From positions 45,631-109,630 of the forward strand of contig NZ_BAGL01000062.1 in the NCBI RefSeq assembly GCF_000308875.1: a stretch of 64,000 bases of DNA, given 5' to 3'. Shown here piece by piece: positions 33,106 to 40,567 of the stretch. The position numbers and the translations under genes were made by a program. How positions within the stretch are numbered: position 1 is the first letter of the stretch; each line of letters starts with the position of its first letter. Source of the DNA: Nocardia transvalensis NBRC 15921 (GTDB taxonomy: Bacteria; Actinomycetota; Actinomycetes; Mycobacteriales; Mycobacteriaceae). The notes under the pieces were generated by a model, which was not told where the DNA came from, made no database searches, and saw only the letters and a program-made list of their open reading frames with translations.

Positions 33106-34254
33106 CTACTGCCCGGCAGGCGGCGGACTCGGATCGGAGTAGTCGCCACCGATGACCCCACCGGGAATCGTCCGCGGCGCCGGCCCGAGGAGTTCCTCCG
33201 CATTCTCCATATTGCGCAGCCACTCCGGCAGATCGTGCCCCTTTTCGTCATCCTCGGACTTGCCACCCCGAGCCCCGCCCATGCCACCCATCCCGGGCAT
33301 CCCGCCCAGACCGGTAACACCCGAGGCTCCCTTACCCGTCGGCACACCCGCAGCGGCTCCACCAGCGGGAGCACCCTGCACACTGCGCCCGACGCCACCT
33401 GGCGCCCCGATACCCCCGGGCCCAGGCCCACCAGGACCGGGCCCAGGCCCACCGAACCCACTGGAGGTAGTCGGAGTCCCCGCCCCACCCAACCCACTCG
33501 GATCGGTAGCCGTACTCGGCTGAGACGTCCCCTGCCCGAGCCCAGTCGGCACCGTCGAGGACGGATCCTGCGAAGAGGTTTGAGTCGGCTCCTGAGTACC
33601 TGTATCCGGCTGGGTTGCGGGCCCTGGGCCGGGGCCGGGACCTGGTCCTGGTCCCGGGCCGGGCCCAGGACCGGTAGGAACAACCGTATCGGGCTTGTAC
33701 AACGGATCATTCGGCCCGTTGGGCACCGGAAGAACAGGAATCTGCGTGTCCGCCGTCGTGAACGTATTCACGTAATGATCCCGCATGGCATCTCGCGCCG
33801 CATGCTCACAGTCGGTACGCACAGCCTGCGAGTTCGGGCCATGATAGAGCCCGAAGAGATTGATGCCCTTGGGATTTCCGAACGAGGCACCGTCCGGCGG
33901 CTTGTCCACCGTGTCCCGAGTCTTGGTGACACCGGTAACCGTCGAGGTGACACGATCGGCCAACGCATTCAGCGGCTGAGTCAGTTCCAGAGCCTGCGTC
34001 GCATACTTGCCAATCGCCGCCCGCGAAGCTTCCGCCGCCTGCCCGTCCCACGCGGCCTCACTGGAATGTTTGATCCGACCGGCAAAGAAGGTAACCGCTG
34101 AACTCCAGCGCTGCGCGATTTGTCCATACTCGGTCGAACTCTCTTGCGCCCCATCAGGTTTCAGCGGATTGAACGAATTGTAGATCTTCCAATGATCCCA
34201 GTTGTCGACGTGCTCCGCCTTGTCCCCGATCTTCGGCGGCTCATTCCCGGTCAT
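33106..34254 (-). CDS. PPE-like type VII secretion substrate with Gly-Pro-rich tail
   Basis: 382 residues. The first ~170 residues are helical and contain a WxG motif in AAWDGQAAEASRAAIGKYA, typical of PPE/WXG100-fold proteins. The centre (about 200-330) is low-complexity: runs of alternating Gly-Pro, then Thr/Ser/Gln and Gly-rich segments. The C terminus DLPEWLRNMENAEELLGPAPRTIPGG looks structured again and may be the exported anchor or a targeting part. Its start codon overlaps the stop of the preceding gene (ATGA), so both are translated together, as expected for a paired substrate. Assignment as an ESX substrate is by motif and by the neighbouring espG. Confidence 0.72.
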   Translation of the reverse strand: MTGNEPPKIGDKAEHVDNWDHWKIYNSFNPLKPDGAQESSTEYGQIAQRWSSAVTFFAGRIKHSSEAAWDGQAAEASRAAIGKYATQALELTQPLNALADRVTSTVTGVTKTRDTVDKPPDGASFGNPKGINLFGLYHGPNSQAVRTDCEHAARDAMRDHYVNTFTTADTQIPVLPVPNGPNDPLYKPDTVVPTGPGPGPGPGPGPGPGPGPATQPDTGTQEPTQTSSQDPSSTVPTGLGQGTSQPSTATDPSGLGGAGTPTTSSGFGGPGPGPGGPGPGGIGAPGGVGRSVQGAPAGGAAAGVPTGKGASGVTGLGGMPGMGGMGGARGGKSEDDEKGHDLPEWLRNMENAEELLGPAPRTIPGGVIGGDYSDPSPPPAGQ

Positions 34255-34778
34255 TTCGACTGCCCCACGGCAACGGTGGTCACTCCCGGCTGCATCGGTG
34301 TACCGATCGGGCTAGGCTCCATGGTTGCTTTCACCTCATTGTACCGAGCGGCGAACTCTTGATCCTGCTGCATGAGTTTCTCGGCAATCGTGCGATGCAG
34401 AGTTTGAATGTCGTCAACAATCTTATAATGTTCTTCCAGGATGCTATAGACGTTATTTTCACTGTCTTTCGACGGGTCGATAATCTTGGCTTTACCACGA
34501 AAACGACCTACAAGAGTGTTAGCGGAGTCCATCCCGGGCGTCGTTTCACCCAGCCCCCAGCGTTCGCGGTCCGAAATGTTTTGCGCTATTACCTGAAGGT
34601 CACGTATCTCGTTCTTGAATGCTTCGCAGTCCCGGTCGATATAAACGAACTCGTCCGCGTTGATACGAACGCTGTCAGGACTACCCCGGCTGAAGCTGAC
34701 CGTCAGATTGCCGTCCTGTGCGTTCTTGATCGCGTCCGCCAAAGGACTTGCAGGCGGTGGCGCGGCGTCGTCAGCCAT
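34251..34778 (-). CDS. Small helical protein, probable partner of the PPE-like substrate
   Basis: 175 residues with GGGGAGGAAC upstream of the ATG. It is mostly helical: residues 40-80 (FVYIDRDCEAFKNEIRDLQV) and 105-155 (VYSILEEHYKIVDDIQTLHR) look like two long helices, as in WXG100 or PE-like partners. No WxG is seen, but an RERWGLGE segment follows helix 1. Ends are disordered, with Pro-rich N and C termini. The base composition is visibly less GC-rich than the rest of the window. It overlaps the PPE-like gene by four bases. Function as the heterodimer partner is inference. Confidence 0.6.
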   Translation of the reverse strand: MADDAAPPPASPLADAIKNAQDGNLTVSFSRGSPDSVRINADEFVYIDRDCEAFKNEIRDLQVIAQNISDRERWGLGETTPGMDSANTLVGRFRGKAKIIDPSKDSENNVYSILEEHYKIVDDIQTLHRTIAEKLMQQDQEFAARYNEVKATMEPSPIGTPMQPGVTTVAVGQSK

Positions 34779-34834
34779 GGCCGATGTTCCTCCCCAGCGA
34801 ATTCCGGCTCAACCGACCGGAAACCAACTTCAAT

Positions 34835-35407
34835 CTATAGCGTGGACGGGATAGCCGGAACAATGCCGTCGGCCAATCGTTTGGCAATGTCGCACGCGTC
34901 TTGCCCACGAGTCTTCTTGCTCGACGGCGGATTGATAGGACTGATCTCAAGTGTGCCGCCTTTGATCTCGACACTCAGAAGGCAATGCTCTGCTGTCGTC
35001 TTCTGTCCGGTAGGACGATAGGCCAACGCAGGGCGCCCGGCGATGGGCAGGTCCTCGGCGACGGTGAAATCCGGGTTGGCTCGAATCATCGCCAAAGTGA
35101 TGTTCGTAGTGTCGATGGTAACGCCGTATCCATCCGACTGAACCCAGCGGCAGCCACGCCATTTGACGCCGCCGACACCATCTTTGGTGTCAGGTCGTGG
35201 ATTGATGAGCTCTTCGGATTGAACGATCTCCGGCGGCAACTTGCACGCATCGAACCCAGCAGGCACGTCCGGCGCAATCGTCGAACTCGCCGACGCCCCC
35301 GTCGACTTCCCCCCCGACCCACCATCATCCGAATTACACCCCGCCACCAGCGCAACAACCCCCGCACCGACCGCCACACCCCGAACTACATTCCCCCAGC
35401 TGCCCAT
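34835..35407 (-). CDS. DUF3558 lipoprotein (copy 1, first gene of the ESX cassette)
   Basis: 190 residues from ATG with AGAGGAC upstream. The lipobox is LVAGCNS. The mature part has FDACKLPPEIVQSEELI, GGVKWRGCRWVQSDGYGVTIDTTNITL and CDIAKRLADGIVPAIPSTL, all close to copy 2 at 31535-32095. The two lipoproteins therefore bracket the small helical protein, PPE-like protein and EspG. Conserved cysteines after the lipobox (about four) may form disulfides. The gene starts the cassette, so the promoter for at least the first three genes probably lies upstream of 35407. Confidence 0.82.
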   Translation of the reverse strand: MGSWGNVVRGVAVGAGVVALVAGCNSDDGGSGGKSTGASASSTIAPDVPAGFDACKLPPEIVQSEELINPRPDTKDGVGGVKWRGCRWVQSDGYGVTIDTTNITLAMIRANPDFTVAEDLPIAGRPALAYRPTGQKTTAEHCLLSVEIKGGTLEISPINPPSSKKTRGQDACDIAKRLADGIVPAIPSTL

Positions 35408-35452
35408 GTCGTCCTCTCGCCGGTACGTCCTCGACCCGGGCCAGACCGACGC

Positions 35453-35463
35453 TCCGCCCCCTG
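35453..35463 (-). promoter_or_regulatory. CAGGGGGCGGA motif upstream of DUF3558 copy 1
   Basis: Minus-strand CAGGGGGCGGA, 45 nt before the start codon and preceded by TCTATCTGA. It matches the motif before copy 2 (32136-32146). It may be a promoter or regulator site for both. Confidence 0.5.
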
Positions 35464-35643
35464 TCGAGCTCAGATAGACCGTACCGGGCACGTGTCCAGC
35501 GCGCAAAGCTTCCGGGCCCATCCGACCTGCACGGATATTGCGCCGACAGGGATTTCGGCAGCCGAACTACCGTCCGCTTCGAGTTCCGGGGGCGCAACCG
35601 AGCATTCGAACTCGCCTCACGACCCGAGCCGAAACCGATCCGG

Positions 35644-36873
35644 CTACGGGAAGAGCTTGATCGGGTTCACGATGTCGGCGACCAGGGTGAGGATCATGTA
35701 TGCCCCGCCGATCACCACTACCACATACGTCGCGGGGAGCAGCTTCATGTAGTCGACGGGAGCGCCCGGCGGCAGGCCCTTGCGGCCGCGGAGGACGTTG
35801 CGCAGCTTCTCGTACAGGACCACCGCGATGTGTCCGCCGTCCAGCGGCAGCAGGGGCAGGATGTTGAAGGCGCCGAGGAAGAAGTTCAGGCTGGCGAGGA
35901 CCAGGACGAAGATCTCCCACTTGCCGTGCTCGGCGGTCTCACCGCCGATCTTGCTGGCGCCGTAGACGCTTACGGGGGTGTCGAGGTCGCGTTCGCCGCC
36001 GGTCACGGCGTGCCAGAGATTGACGACCTTGGTCGGCATCTGGGCCAGCGACTGGAAGGTCTTGCCGAACATGTCGCCGGTGAAGGAGATCGACGCCGGG
36101 ATGGCTCCGAGGAAGCTGTACTGGACCGGGTCGTAATAGTCCTGGCCGACGCCGACCTTGCTGACCTCGACCGGAGTGGTGACCCGCTCCTTGCTCCCGG
36201 GCTTCAGCGGATACGTCGCCACCCGCTGCGGGGTGACCGGGAAGGTCAGCGTCTGCCCGTCGCGCTCGACGGTGTAGACGATCGTTCCGGTCTGATTCTC
36301 GGTGGCCTTCTGCAACTGCGACCAGGAATCGACAGGACGGCCGTCAATGGCGGTCACCCGGTCACCACGTTTCAGACCGGCCTGCAACGCGGGCCCCGGC
36401 TGACTGCTCGCCGTGCACGGCTCGGCCGTTCCGTCCGGCTTCTGCGCCTGGACGCATTCGGTCGGGACGATCTGCGTGGCGGGCGGGGTATCGAGACGCG
36501 GCAGCCCCCACGCCACCGCCAGCAGCACGATCAGCAGGAATCCGAGGAAGAAGTTCATCAGGATCCCGCCGGCCATCACCACCAGCCGCTTCCACGTGGC
36601 CTGCCGGTACATGGCCCGCTCGACGTCCTCGGGTTCCAGTTCGTCCAGCGCGGTCATGCCGGCGATATCGCAGAAACCGCCCAGCGGCAGCGCTTTCAGG
36701 CCGTACTCGGTCTCACCGCGCCGGAAGGAGAACACCTTCGGCCCGAATCCGACGAAATACCGGCGCACCTTCATACCCGTGGCCTGCGCCGTCCACATGT
36801 GACCGCACTCGTGCAGGGCCACCGAAACCGTAATGCCCAGCGCGAACAGCACGAACCCGAGCGCGAACCCCAT
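35644..36873 (-). CDS. rseP: Site-2 intramembrane zinc metalloprotease (RseP/Rip1-like)
   Basis: 409 residues. The zinc site HECGH is in the first membrane segment (about 21-25) and the partner motif LLPLDGGH lies near residue 350. A PDZ domain sits between them (GLKRGDRVTAIDGRPVDSWSQL). This is M. tuberculosis Rip1 (Rv2869c) type, which cleaves membrane-bound anti-sigma factors. The gene is followed downstream (minus-strand direction) by the ESX cassette and preceded by dxr, 21 bp away, as in mycobacteria. Confidence 0.93.
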   Translation of the reverse strand: MGFALGFVLFALGITVSVALHECGHMWTAQATGMKVRRYFVGFGPKVFSFRRGETEYGLKALPLGGFCDIAGMTALDELEPEDVERAMYRQATWKRLVVMAGGILMNFFLGFLLIVLLAVAWGLPRLDTPPATQIVPTECVQAQKPDGTAEPCTASSQPGPALQAGLKRGDRVTAIDGRPVDSWSQLQKATENQTGTIVYTVERDGQTLTFPVTPQRVATYPLKPGSKERVTTPVEVSKVGVGQDYYDPVQYSFLGAIPASISFTGDMFGKTFQSLAQMPTKVVNLWHAVTGGERDLDTPVSVYGASKIGGETAEHGKWEIFVLVLASLNFFLGAFNILPLLPLDGGHIAVVLYEKLRNVLRGRKGLPPGAPVDYMKLLPATYVVVVIGGAYMILTLVADIVNPIKLFP

Positions 36874-36894
36874 GCGGTGTGCAACCCTCCTGCG

Positions 36895-38022
36895 TCAGTT
36901 ACCCACGTGCGTACGTGCACGCTCTCGCGCCCACGCATCGGCCGCGAGCACCTCGTCCAAGGTAGCCGGTTCGGCGCTCCACCGGTCGGCCGCCTCGATC
37001 ACCCGCGCGACCGTGCGCACGATGTCGGGGAATCGGATCTGCCCGTCGAGGAACGCCTGCACCGCGATCTCGTTGGCCGCGTTGTAGACCGCCGTCACAC
37101 TACCGCCCGCCTTCCCGGCCTGCCGGGCCAGTTCCACCGCGGGGAAGACCTCGTTGTCGACGGGTTCGAAGTCCCAGCTGAACGCCGTGCCGAAGTCCAG
37201 CGGCGCCAGCACCCCCGGCACCCGGTCCGGCCAGCCCAGCGCCAGCGAGATCGGCAGCTTCATATCGGGCGGGCTGGCCTGGGCGATGGTGGACCCGTCG
37301 GTGAACGTCACCATCGAGTGCACGATCGACTGCGGATGCACGCTCACGTCGATCTTGTCGTAGTCGATGCCGAACAGCATGTGCGCCTCGATGAGTTCCA
37401 GGCCCTTGTTCATCAGCGTCGCCGAATTGAGGGTGTTCATCAGCCCCATCGACCAGGTGGGATGCGCCTTGGCCTCCTCCGGATTCACCGATTCCAGCAT
37501 CTGCGTGGTCCAGCCCCGGAACGGCCCGCCCGAGGCGGTGAGCACGAACCGGTCCACCTCGTCCGCGCGGCCGCTGCGCAGGCACTGCGCCATCGCCGAA
37601 TGTTCCGAGTCCACCGGCACGATCTGCCCGGGCCGGGCCGCGCGCGTCACCAGCGATCCGCCCGCGACCAGCGACTCCTTGTTCGCCAGCGCGAGCCGCC
37701 GTCCCGACTCCAGGGTCGCCAGCGTCGGTTCCAGGCCCAGCGACCCGACCAGCGCGTTGAGCACCACATCCGCCTCGGTGCGGCGCACCAGTTCGGTCAC
37801 CGCTTCCGGACCGGCAAGTGCCACACCGAGTTTCGCGGCCGCCGCGGGATCGGCGACGGCGACGTTGGTGGTCCCCGTGGCCCGGATCTGTTCGGCCAGC
37901 AGCGCCGTATTGCCCCCGCGCGCGGCCAGACCGACCACCTGGAACCGGTCGGGGTCGGCGGCGATCACCTCCAGCGCCTGTGTGCCAATGGAACCGGTGC
38001 TGCCGAGCAGCAGGACTCTCAC
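36895..38022 (-). CDS. dxr: 1-deoxy-D-xylulose 5-phosphate reductoisomerase
   Basis: 375 residues from GTG at 38022; GTG at 38034 is an alternative but lies directly against the GGGAGG ribosome-binding site. LLLGSTGSIGTQALEVI is the NADPH-binding start, ALANKESLVAGGSLV and the catalytic loop around PTWSMG, and VHPQSIVHSMVTFTDGS are family signatures. The enzyme makes MEP from DXP, the committed step of the non-mevalonate pathway. It is 21 bp upstream of the rip1-like gene in the same direction. Confidence 0.95.
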   Translation of the reverse strand: MRVLLLGSTGSIGTQALEVIAADPDRFQVVGLAARGGNTALLAEQIRATGTTNVAVADPAAAAKLGVALAGPEAVTELVRRTEADVVLNALVGSLGLEPTLATLESGRRLALANKESLVAGGSLVTRAARPGQIVPVDSEHSAMAQCLRSGRADEVDRFVLTASGGPFRGWTTQMLESVNPEEAKAHPTWSMGLMNTLNSATLMNKGLELIEAHMLFGIDYDKIDVSVHPQSIVHSMVTFTDGSTIAQASPPDMKLPISLALGWPDRVPGVLAPLDFGTAFSWDFEPVDNEVFPAVELARQAGKAGGSVTAVYNAANEIAVQAFLDGQIRFPDIVRTVARVIEAADRWSAEPATLDEVLAADAWARERARTHVGN

Positions 38023-38180
38023 GATGTCGGACACCCTCCCATTGTTCCCGATCATCCGCCTTCGACACCCGGTCACCCCGCTGGCTACGACGGGCGGTCG
38101 TATGCCAAAATACGGATGACAGTGTGAACCTGTCGTGCAGCAATCCCGCTGATGTTGTGCTTGAACTGATGGGAGCGAAC

Positions 38181-38462
38181 GTGGCCGCCACGGAACTGGA
38201 ACCCGCCAAGAGCGCCGTCGTCACCAAGGTCGACCCCGCCGACGTTCCGTCCGCCGCGTGGGGCTGGAGCGGCGAGTCGCGGCGCGCCTTCCGCATCGCC
38301 GGCTGGGTGGTCGTGGTCATCCTGCTGGCCATGCTGTTCGAGGGCCCGCAGGGCAGCTCGTCGGGCACCGGCAACATCGGCTACCTGTTCCTGATCGGAT
38401 TCGCCATCGCCCTCGCCGGCGTGCTGATCCGCGATTCGTTCCTGAAGAACAAGCCGCGCTGA
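38181..38462 (+). CDS. DUF2631 small membrane protein (Rv2876-like)
   Basis: 93 residues from GTG at 38181 with GGGAG 5 nt upstream; ATG at 38169 is an alternative. The motif VPSAAWGWSGESRRAFRIAGW precedes two membrane helices (WVVVVILLAMLFEG and GYLFLIGFAIALAGVLI), with a basic C terminus. The family is restricted to mycobacteria and relatives, and its place beside dxr is conserved. Function is unknown. Its stop is 1 bp from the end of the convergent LysR-like gene. Confidence 0.8.
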   Translation: MAATELEPAKSAVVTKVDPADVPSAAWGWSGESRRAFRIAGWVVVVILLAMLFEGPQGSSSGTGNIGYLFLIGFAIALAGVLIRDSFLKNKPR

Positions 38463-38463
38463 G

Positions 38464-39165
38464 CTACCGCCCTCGGCGGCGGGTCGGCTTACCCCGGCCC
38501 GGGTGCGGATTCCTGCGTCCGGTGGTCCCGCGACCGCCGGACGTTCGTTTGCCCGGACTCTGCCGCTGAACCGGCTTCTTCTCGGCCGCAACAGCTTTCG
38601 CGACGGCGGGTGAGCGGGAGCTGCGTTCGGTGCGGCCGCGCACGATCCCGATGAATTCCTCGATCGCGTCGCTCTCCCGCTCGATCGGCCAGGCCAGCGC
38701 GATTTCCGTCTCGGGAAGGTCGGTCACCGGGCGGAAGACCAGGTCGCGGCGGTGGTGCAGCCGGGCGAGCGAATGCGGCATGACGGCCGCACCGCCGACC
38801 GCCACCACCAGTTCGACGGTTCCCGCCAGCCCGTCGATATCGTCGGCGTCCTGCATGCGCTCGTCGGCGAGATCCGCCACCGCGATCTCCTCGAATGCCG
38901 AGATCGGATGATCTTTGGGCACCACGACGACCGGCAGTTCGCGATACAGCGGAATGGCATGCATGCCCTCGCGGTCGATCGGCAGCCGCACGAAACACAT
39001 ATCGGCCCGCCCGTCCCGCAACGCGGCATCCTGCTCGGCCTGCGGCACCGCGACCAGATCCAGGGGGCTGTCCGGAAACCGCTCGGTCCACCGGCGCGCC
39101 CACTTGGACACGGTCACGCCGGGCACATACCCGACCCGCAGCGCACCCGGGGCGACATCATCCAT
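38464..39165 (-). CDS. LysR-type substrate-binding domain without HTH, with basic C-terminal tail
   Basis: 233 residues. GALRVGYVPGVTVSKWARRWTERFPDSPLDL and the following GRADMCFVRLPIDREGMHAIPLY are a LysR effector-binding domain starting almost at residue 1. No helix-turn-helix precedes it; the next 60 codons upstream are interrupted by the start and no HTH sequence is seen. The last ~55 residues are strongly basic and low complexity (KKPVQRQSPGKRTSGGRGT, ending KPTRRRGR), which could bind nucleic acid in place of the missing domain. Similar HTH-less proteins occur in other actinobacteria. Ligand unknown. Confidence 0.68.
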   Translation of the reverse strand: MDDVAPGALRVGYVPGVTVSKWARRWTERFPDSPLDLVAVPQAEQDAALRDGRADMCFVRLPIDREGMHAIPLYRELPVVVVPKDHPISAFEEIAVADLADERMQDADDIDGLAGTVELVVAVGGAAVMPHSLARLHHRRDLVFRPVTDLPETEIALAWPIERESDAIEEFIGIVRGRTERSSRSPAVAKAVAAEKKPVQRQSPGKRTSGGRGTTGRRNPHPGRGKPTRRRGR

Positions 39166-39185
39166 TCCAGCAGCGTATCGGGTGG

Positions 39186-39210
39186 ATCCCGGCCACAAGC
39201 ACGCCGGGAT
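39186..39210. repeat. Dispersed hairpin element, copy D
   Basis: Arms ATCCCGGC and GCCGGGAT (8 bp, perfect) enclose CACAAGCAC, the reverse complement of GTGCTTGTG. It lies just upstream of the LysR-like gene start (39165). Confidence 0.75.
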
Positions 39211-39360
39211 AGTGGAGGAGGACACGCCGGAGAGCGGAGGAAAGACACGACGGGGTGAGGGTCCGCGCGTGGCGAGGGGATCACCCATCGTGATGAAGAC
39301 ACGCCGGGACACGAAGAGCGTCCGTGCGAGGAGAGTCCGACCGCGCACAGGATCGCGAGG

Positions 39361-39948
39361 TCAAGGCAGTTCGGCGCAGTAAGGCCGGGAGCCCAAGGTG
39401 ATGTCGACGCAGGCGGCGAGGAGGATGTCGCGTTCCGTGCGGTCGGCGGACAGTGGGACCGAAAGGCGGGTGCTGTGGATCGTTATTCCGTTGGGCGACA
39501 GGGAATCTACGACCGCGCGGACGACGTCCAGGCAGCCGATCTCACTCCCGGAACGGTCCAGCACCAGCAGGCGGAGCAGTTCGGGTGTCGGTGGCGTGCA
39601 GGGATCGCGGACGAAGTGGAACAGGGTGCCGCCGGTCGACGCGACCGCGGTGGCGGATTCTGCGCGCAGGATGGTGCCGACGGCCGTTCCGTCGCCGCGA
39701 CGTACCGATGTCGACGCGGCGTCACCGGAGTCGACCACGACCGTGGATTCGTCGGCATAGGTGATCCGGTACCGCTTGCGACCCCGGCCGGAGCCGAACG
39801 GATCGGCCGGTCTCCCACCGGATTTCACCATATCGGCGGCGACCGCCAGCAGCTCGCCCACGGCGTCGCGGAAGGTCACCGTCGGCGTGCCCGCGGCATG
39901 CTCGACCCGGCCCTCGATCGTCATCGATACTTTCCGCAGGGCTGACAT
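39361..39948 (-). CDS. Hypothetical protein, possible stress- or signal-related beta-rich protein
   Basis: 195 residues from ATG at 39948; ATG at 39924 is an alternative. The first half (VTFRDAVGELLAVAADMVKS) is helical, then a basic segment GRGRKRYRITYADESTVVVDSGD suggests strands. The second half (LLVLDRSGSEIGCLDVVRAVVDSL) contains no recognised motif. I cannot assign a family. It stands alone, with the hairpin D region downstream. Confidence 0.5.
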   Translation of the reverse strand: MSALRKVSMTIEGRVEHAAGTPTVTFRDAVGELLAVAADMVKSGGRPADPFGSGRGRKRYRITYADESTVVVDSGDAASTSVRRGDGTAVGTILRAESATAVASTGGTLFHFVRDPCTPPTPELLRLLVLDRSGSEIGCLDVVRAVVDSLSPNGITIHSTRLSVPLSADRTERDILLAACVDITLGSRPYCAELP

Positions 39949-40144
39949 AGGGAGATGTTATTGCTGTGATCTACATCTCACAGCGAATTGCCGTGTCGAA
40001 TCGCCGCGCGACGGCCTGGGGCGGTCCACCGTAGGGGCACATCCGGGCGTGTCGAGGCGTAACGACCGACGTGGGGCGAACGTTAAGGGGTGTATCCGCG
40101 TCGGCTCGGACCTTCCGCCACGCCCCGAGGAAAGGGATTCACTC

Positions 40145-40558
40145 ATGCGCTCCCTGCACAAGTCGGCCGTGATCGCCGCGTTCGCCGCCGTACCGATCGT
40201 CCTCGTCGCGGGAACGGCGGCGGCCGCGTCCGCCGACATTCCGGTCCTCAACACGTCGGCGACCGAGGCGGGCCTGTGCTACGGCACGATCCGCGGGAAC
40301 GTCGATCAGGACTCCTCGTCCTCGATCCACCTCACCAGCGCCTTCGAGGGCATCGGCACCTGCGCGACCACCGCCTACGTGTCCTGGCACAACATCGATA
40401 CCGGCGCCCGGGGCGAGACCACCGTGAAGCTGGTGGGCTCCTGGTACAACTCCGCCCGCATCCCCTCCGGCCCCGGCCACATCGAATTGTCGGTCACCAC
40501 CAGGGAATTCCTGCATTCGCCCGCCTCCGTCCGGGTGGAGTACGTCATTCCGGACTGA
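40145..40558 (+). CDS. Small secreted hypothetical protein
   Basis: 137 residues. A signal peptide ends around TAAAASA. The mature part has two cysteines (GLCYGT and GTCATT) that could form a disulfide, and a beta-rich composition ending VRVEYVIPD. No family is recognised. A GAGGAAAG ribosome-binding site precedes the ATG. Its stop lies 9 bp from the end of the convergent MFS gene. Confidence 0.6.
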   Translation: MRSLHKSAVIAAFAAVPIVLVAGTAAAASADIPVLNTSATEAGLCYGTIRGNVDQDSSSSIHLTSAFEGIGTCATTAYVSWHNIDTGARGETTVKLVGSWYNSARIPSGPGHIELSVTTREFLHSPASVRVEYVIPD

Positions 40559-40567
40559 GCCGGCGGG

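Noticed and set aside
32205..33140. Plus-strand genes opposite EspG
   Set aside because: Their open frames are caused by GC-rich third positions; the EspG frame on the minus strand has clear family motifs.
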